Origin: an uncultured Dialister sp.
Lineage (GTDB): Bacteria; Bacillota; Negativicutes; Veillonellales; Dialisteraceae
Direction of reading: 5' to 3'
Assembly: GCF_900538805.1 (NCBI RefSeq)
Contig: NZ_UPZP01000114.1
Location: forward strand, 1 to 6,595
DNA: 6,595 nucleotides
A program made the translations under genes and the position numbers. Position 1 is the stretch's first letter; each line of letters begins with the position of its first letter. The notes beneath the pieces are model-generated. The model was not told where the DNA came from and made no database searches. It saw only the letters and a list, made by a program, of their open reading frames with translations. Below are positions 5,381-6,595 of the stretch, piece after piece.

Positions 5381-5400
5381 GGGAAGGGGGCCTCCTTCCC
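5381..5400 (-). promoter_or_regulatory. GC-rich hairpin in the presumed porin mRNA leader
   Basis: GGGAAGG (5381-5387) and CCTTCCC (5394-5400) form a 7-bp stem with a 6-base loop, about 135 nt upstream of the porin start. On the coding (minus) strand the 5' arm includes AAGGAGG, a perfect Shine-Dalgarno sequence, but no start codon follows at a usable distance. It may stabilise the transcript, or act only if transcription begins upstream of it. Confidence 0.4.
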
Positions 5401-5666
5401 GCGGCTGTATTTACGGTACCATTTCTCGAAAGAATCCGCAATTACCCTGCTCCGCGCCATGGTCAAGCACTATGTACCTTACTCTAAGTGTCTATTTTTG
5501 TCCGTGATTTGGGGCTTTCTCTCTTTGCTATAAAATATGCTTCTCCGAGATATAGAAAAATTTTTATCCGATTTTCAGGGCCTTTCCTGAGAATGCGGAA
5601 TCTATAGATACACTTTTTCAGTTTTTTGGCTATATGTATATGCTCTCTACCCCCCCCGATGTACTA

Positions 5667-5697
5667 TTGACAGGTTCTTTACTGCGCGCCTTATACT
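5667..5697 (+). promoter_or_regulatory. MerR gene promoter with 19-bp spacer
   Basis: A perfect TTGACA (5667-5672) and TATACT (5692-5697) are 19 bp apart. A spacer two bases too long is the hallmark of promoters activated by MerR-type regulators, which distort the DNA to realign the two elements. An 18-bp reading with TTATAC is also possible. Only a weak dyad (AGG/CCT) lies in the spacer. The predicted start near 5704 gives a leader of about 120 nt. The C8 tract ends 9 bp before the -35. Confidence 0.7.
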
Positions 5698-5729
5698 TAT
5701 GGCTAAGTTTATGGACAGAACTCCGCAGT

Positions 5730-5797
5730 TTCCAAGACTTGGAATCCCCTGTTTCTTCGCAAAGCAGGGATTTCTTTCATGTAGAAATTGGAATTTC
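5730..5797 (+). promoter_or_regulatory. Palindromes in the MerR gene leader
   Basis: Three dyads occur in a row. TTCCAAGACTTGGAA (5730-5744) is a perfect 15-bp palindrome. AATCCCCTGTTT with AAAGCAGGGATT (5743-5772) is a long stem with one bulge on each side and a 6-base loop. GAAATT-GG-AATTTC (5784-5797) is a perfect 6-bp dyad. The first and third could be operators; the middle one is a good RNA hairpin followed by a modest T-rich stretch and could act as an attenuator. Confidence 0.4.
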
Positions 5798-5825
5798 ATT
5801 TTAATTCTTAACAGGGGTAAATTTT

Positions 5826-6287
5826 ATGGCAGAACGTTTATATACTATGAAGGATGTGGTGGAGCTCACAGGCATTCCATCCACCACTCTTCGGTTTTAC
5901 GACAAGAAGGGGCTCCTCCAGTTCGTCCGGAGAAGCGTGGGCGGCGTGCGTATCTTCACGGACCATGACATCGCCATGCTCCGCATGATCCAGTTTCTTC
6001 GGAACGTGGATATGCCTATCCAGGAAATCAGCCTGTTCATTTCCCTCTACATGCAGGGTGCCGCCACCCGTCCCCAGCGCATGGAGCTTTACAGGAAGCA
6101 TATAGAACAGCTGAAGGAGGATGTGAAGAGCAAGGAAGAAAAGCTCTCCGCCGCCTCCTTCATGAACGACCTCCTGACGGACCGCCTGAAGGCAGGGGAA
6201 ACGGAAAATGACCTGCCCCTCACTATCCTGAAAAAGGATATACCTGAGGAAATGAGGAAGTTCTTTACAAGGAACGAAAAGAAATAG
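5826..6287 (+). CDS. MerR-family transcriptional regulator
   Basis: This is a 153-residue cytoplasmic DNA-binding protein. The N-terminal MerR winged helix covers about 7-75: YTMKDVVELTGIPSTTLRFYDKKGLL matches the helix-turn-helix, RRSVGGVRIFTDHDIAML the wing, and MIQFLRNVDMPIQEISLFISL the second helical pair. A dimerisation coiled coil follows (about 86-123, YRKHIEQLKEDVKSKEEKL). The C-terminal tail is short and charged, with no recognisable effector domain. The protein has no cysteine, so thiol-based metal or redox sensing of the MerR, CueR or NmlR-Cys type is excluded; the signal is unknown. The start at 5826 follows AGGGG (5813-5817) with 8-nt spacing. Its own promoter has the 19-bp spacing such regulators act on, so autoregulation is likely. 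Its stop codon overlaps the first hairpin of a repeat island. Confidence 0.95.
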   Translation: MAERLYTMKDVVELTGIPSTTLRFYDKKGLLQFVRRSVGGVRIFTDHDIAMLRMIQFLRNVDMPIQEISLFISLYMQGAATRPQRMELYRKHIEQLKEDVKSKEEKLSAASFMNDLLTDRLKAGETENDLPLTILKKDIPEEMRKFFTRNEKK

Positions 6288-6353
6288 GGGGCGCAAAGCG
6301 CCCCCGGGTTCAAAGGGTTCAGAAGGTTCAGAGGGTTCAAAGGGTTGTGGTGG
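6287..6353. repeat. Hairpin plus GGTTCARAR array C
   Basis: GGGGGCGC-AAA-GCGCCCCC (6287-6305) is a perfect 8-bp stem whose first base is the last base of the MerR TAG. It is followed by four 9-bp units, GGTTCAAAG, GGTTCAGAA, GGTTCAGAG and GGTTCAAAG (6307-6342), and the cap GGTTGTGGTGG (6343-6353). No T-tract follows the stem, yet it sits where a terminator would be expected. Confidence 0.8.
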
Positions 6354-6400
6354 CGGCTGGCGCCGCAAATATAAATAAGAAGGGGCGCGGCTTCGCCGCG
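6353..6400. repeat. GCGGC hairpin and CGCGGC hairpin module
   Basis: GCGGC-TGGC-GCCGC (6353-6366), an A-rich linker, and CGCGGC-TTC-GCCGCG (6386-6400). This is the better-preserved relative of 3705-3748; the loop of the first hairpin differs while its stem is kept. Confidence 0.65.
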
Positions 6401-6445
6401 GGTTGTGTAGAAGGGTTGTGTTCGCTTCGCTCAGGGGCGGGAAAA

Positions 6446-6507
6446 GGTTCTTAAGATTGACCGGCCTTGGGCCGGAGGGTTCTTAGGTTTGACGGCCCTT
6501 CGGGCCG
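6446..6507. repeat. GGTTCTTAR module with two hairpin slots
   Basis: GGTTCTTAA (6446), GATTGA, hairpin CCGGCC-TTG-GGCCGG (6461-6475), AG, GGTTCTTAG (6478), GTTTGA, hairpin CGGCCC-TTC-GGGCCG (6493-6507), AGGGTTG. Linkers match 3629-3692 almost exactly, while both stems differ and remain fully complementary. Confidence 0.8.
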
Positions 6508-6529
6508 AGGGTTGCGGTGGCCTTTGGAC

Positions 6530-6595
6530 ACGCCTTGGCAGGCGTGAGGGTTCAGAGGGTTCAGAAGGTTCAAAGGGTTCATAGGGTTGTGGTGG
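6530..6595. repeat. Hairpin plus GGTTCARAR array D, at the window edge
   Basis: ACGCCT-TGGC-AGGCGT (6530-6545) is followed by GGTTCAGAG, GGTTCAGAA, GGTTCAAAG and GGTTCATAG (6549-6584) and GGTTGTGGTGG (6585-6595). The 5' flank TTTGGAC matches that of array B (950-1005). The window ends at the cap, so the island may continue. Confidence 0.8.

Larger units (their letters stand above)
5248..5825. other. Divergent intergenic region between porin and MerR genes
   Basis: No convincing gene is present in these 578 bp. The porin side holds a leader hairpin (5381-5400) and no unambiguous promoter; the best minus-strand guess is TTGCGG, 17 bp, TACCGT, which is weak. The middle is AT-rich, with the palindrome ATCTATAGAT at 5600-5609. 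Towards the MerR side are a run of eight C (5650-5657), the promoter at 5667 and several leader palindromes. Confidence 0.7.

Noticed and set aside
5525..5580. Porin promoter TTTTTC, 17 bp, TATTTT on the minus strand
   Set aside because: Both elements are weak in an AT-rich stretch, and other equally weak pairs exist closer to the gene.
6307..6595. CRISPR-like array
   Set aside because: Units are 9 bp, tandem and without spacers; there are no cas genes in the window.

Overview
The window looks like chromosomal DNA from a diderm Firmicute of the class Negativicutes. The best evidence is the gene at 3964-5247: a Sec signal peptide, one S-layer-homology (SLH) domain, a short coiled coil and an outer-membrane beta-barrel ending in Phe. 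This is the OmpM/Mep45 layout that tethers the outer membrane to peptidoglycan in this class. The family (Acidaminococcaceae, Veillonellaceae or relatives) cannot be fixed from the sequence; Acidaminococcus-like is a guess.

Layout. 1-167 is a near-palindromic MITE-like element with CTAG ends. 192-644 (minus) encodes a small Fur-family repressor with an excellent promoter and a 24-bp palindromic operator just downstream of its -10. 730-1816 holds no convincing gene; it is a dense mosaic of short repeats, perfect hairpins and two larger inverted repeats. 1871-3358 (minus) is an NAD(P)-dependent aldehyde dehydrogenase with its own terminator, a strong promoter and an unusually long leader of about 165 nt. 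3629-3838 is a second repeat island. 3964-5247 (minus) is the SLH porin with terminator. 5248-5825 is a divergent intergenic region with a leader hairpin on the porin side and, on the other side, a C8 tract, a promoter with 19-bp spacing and palindromes. 5826-6287 (plus) encodes a cysteine-free MerR-family regulator. 6287-6595 is a third repeat island that begins inside the MerR stop codon and runs to the window edge.

The genes appear to be four separate transcription units, not an operon: each has its own leader, and two end in canonical intrinsic terminators. No pathway links them on sequence grounds, although the aldehyde dehydrogenase promoter shares a 9-mer with the Fur-family operator.

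The most unusual content is the repeat system. Fixed linkers (GGTTCTTAR, GGTTTGAC, GAGGGTT, GGTTCARAR arrays, GGTTGTGGTGG) alternate with hairpin slots. At a given slot the stem sequence differs between copies, but both arms change together so pairing is kept. A second family, with three copies in the same orientation, conserves a folded core of about 65 nt with tandem G-A pairs. I do not recognise either as a named family. All statements come from reading the sequence; no searches or folding programs were run.
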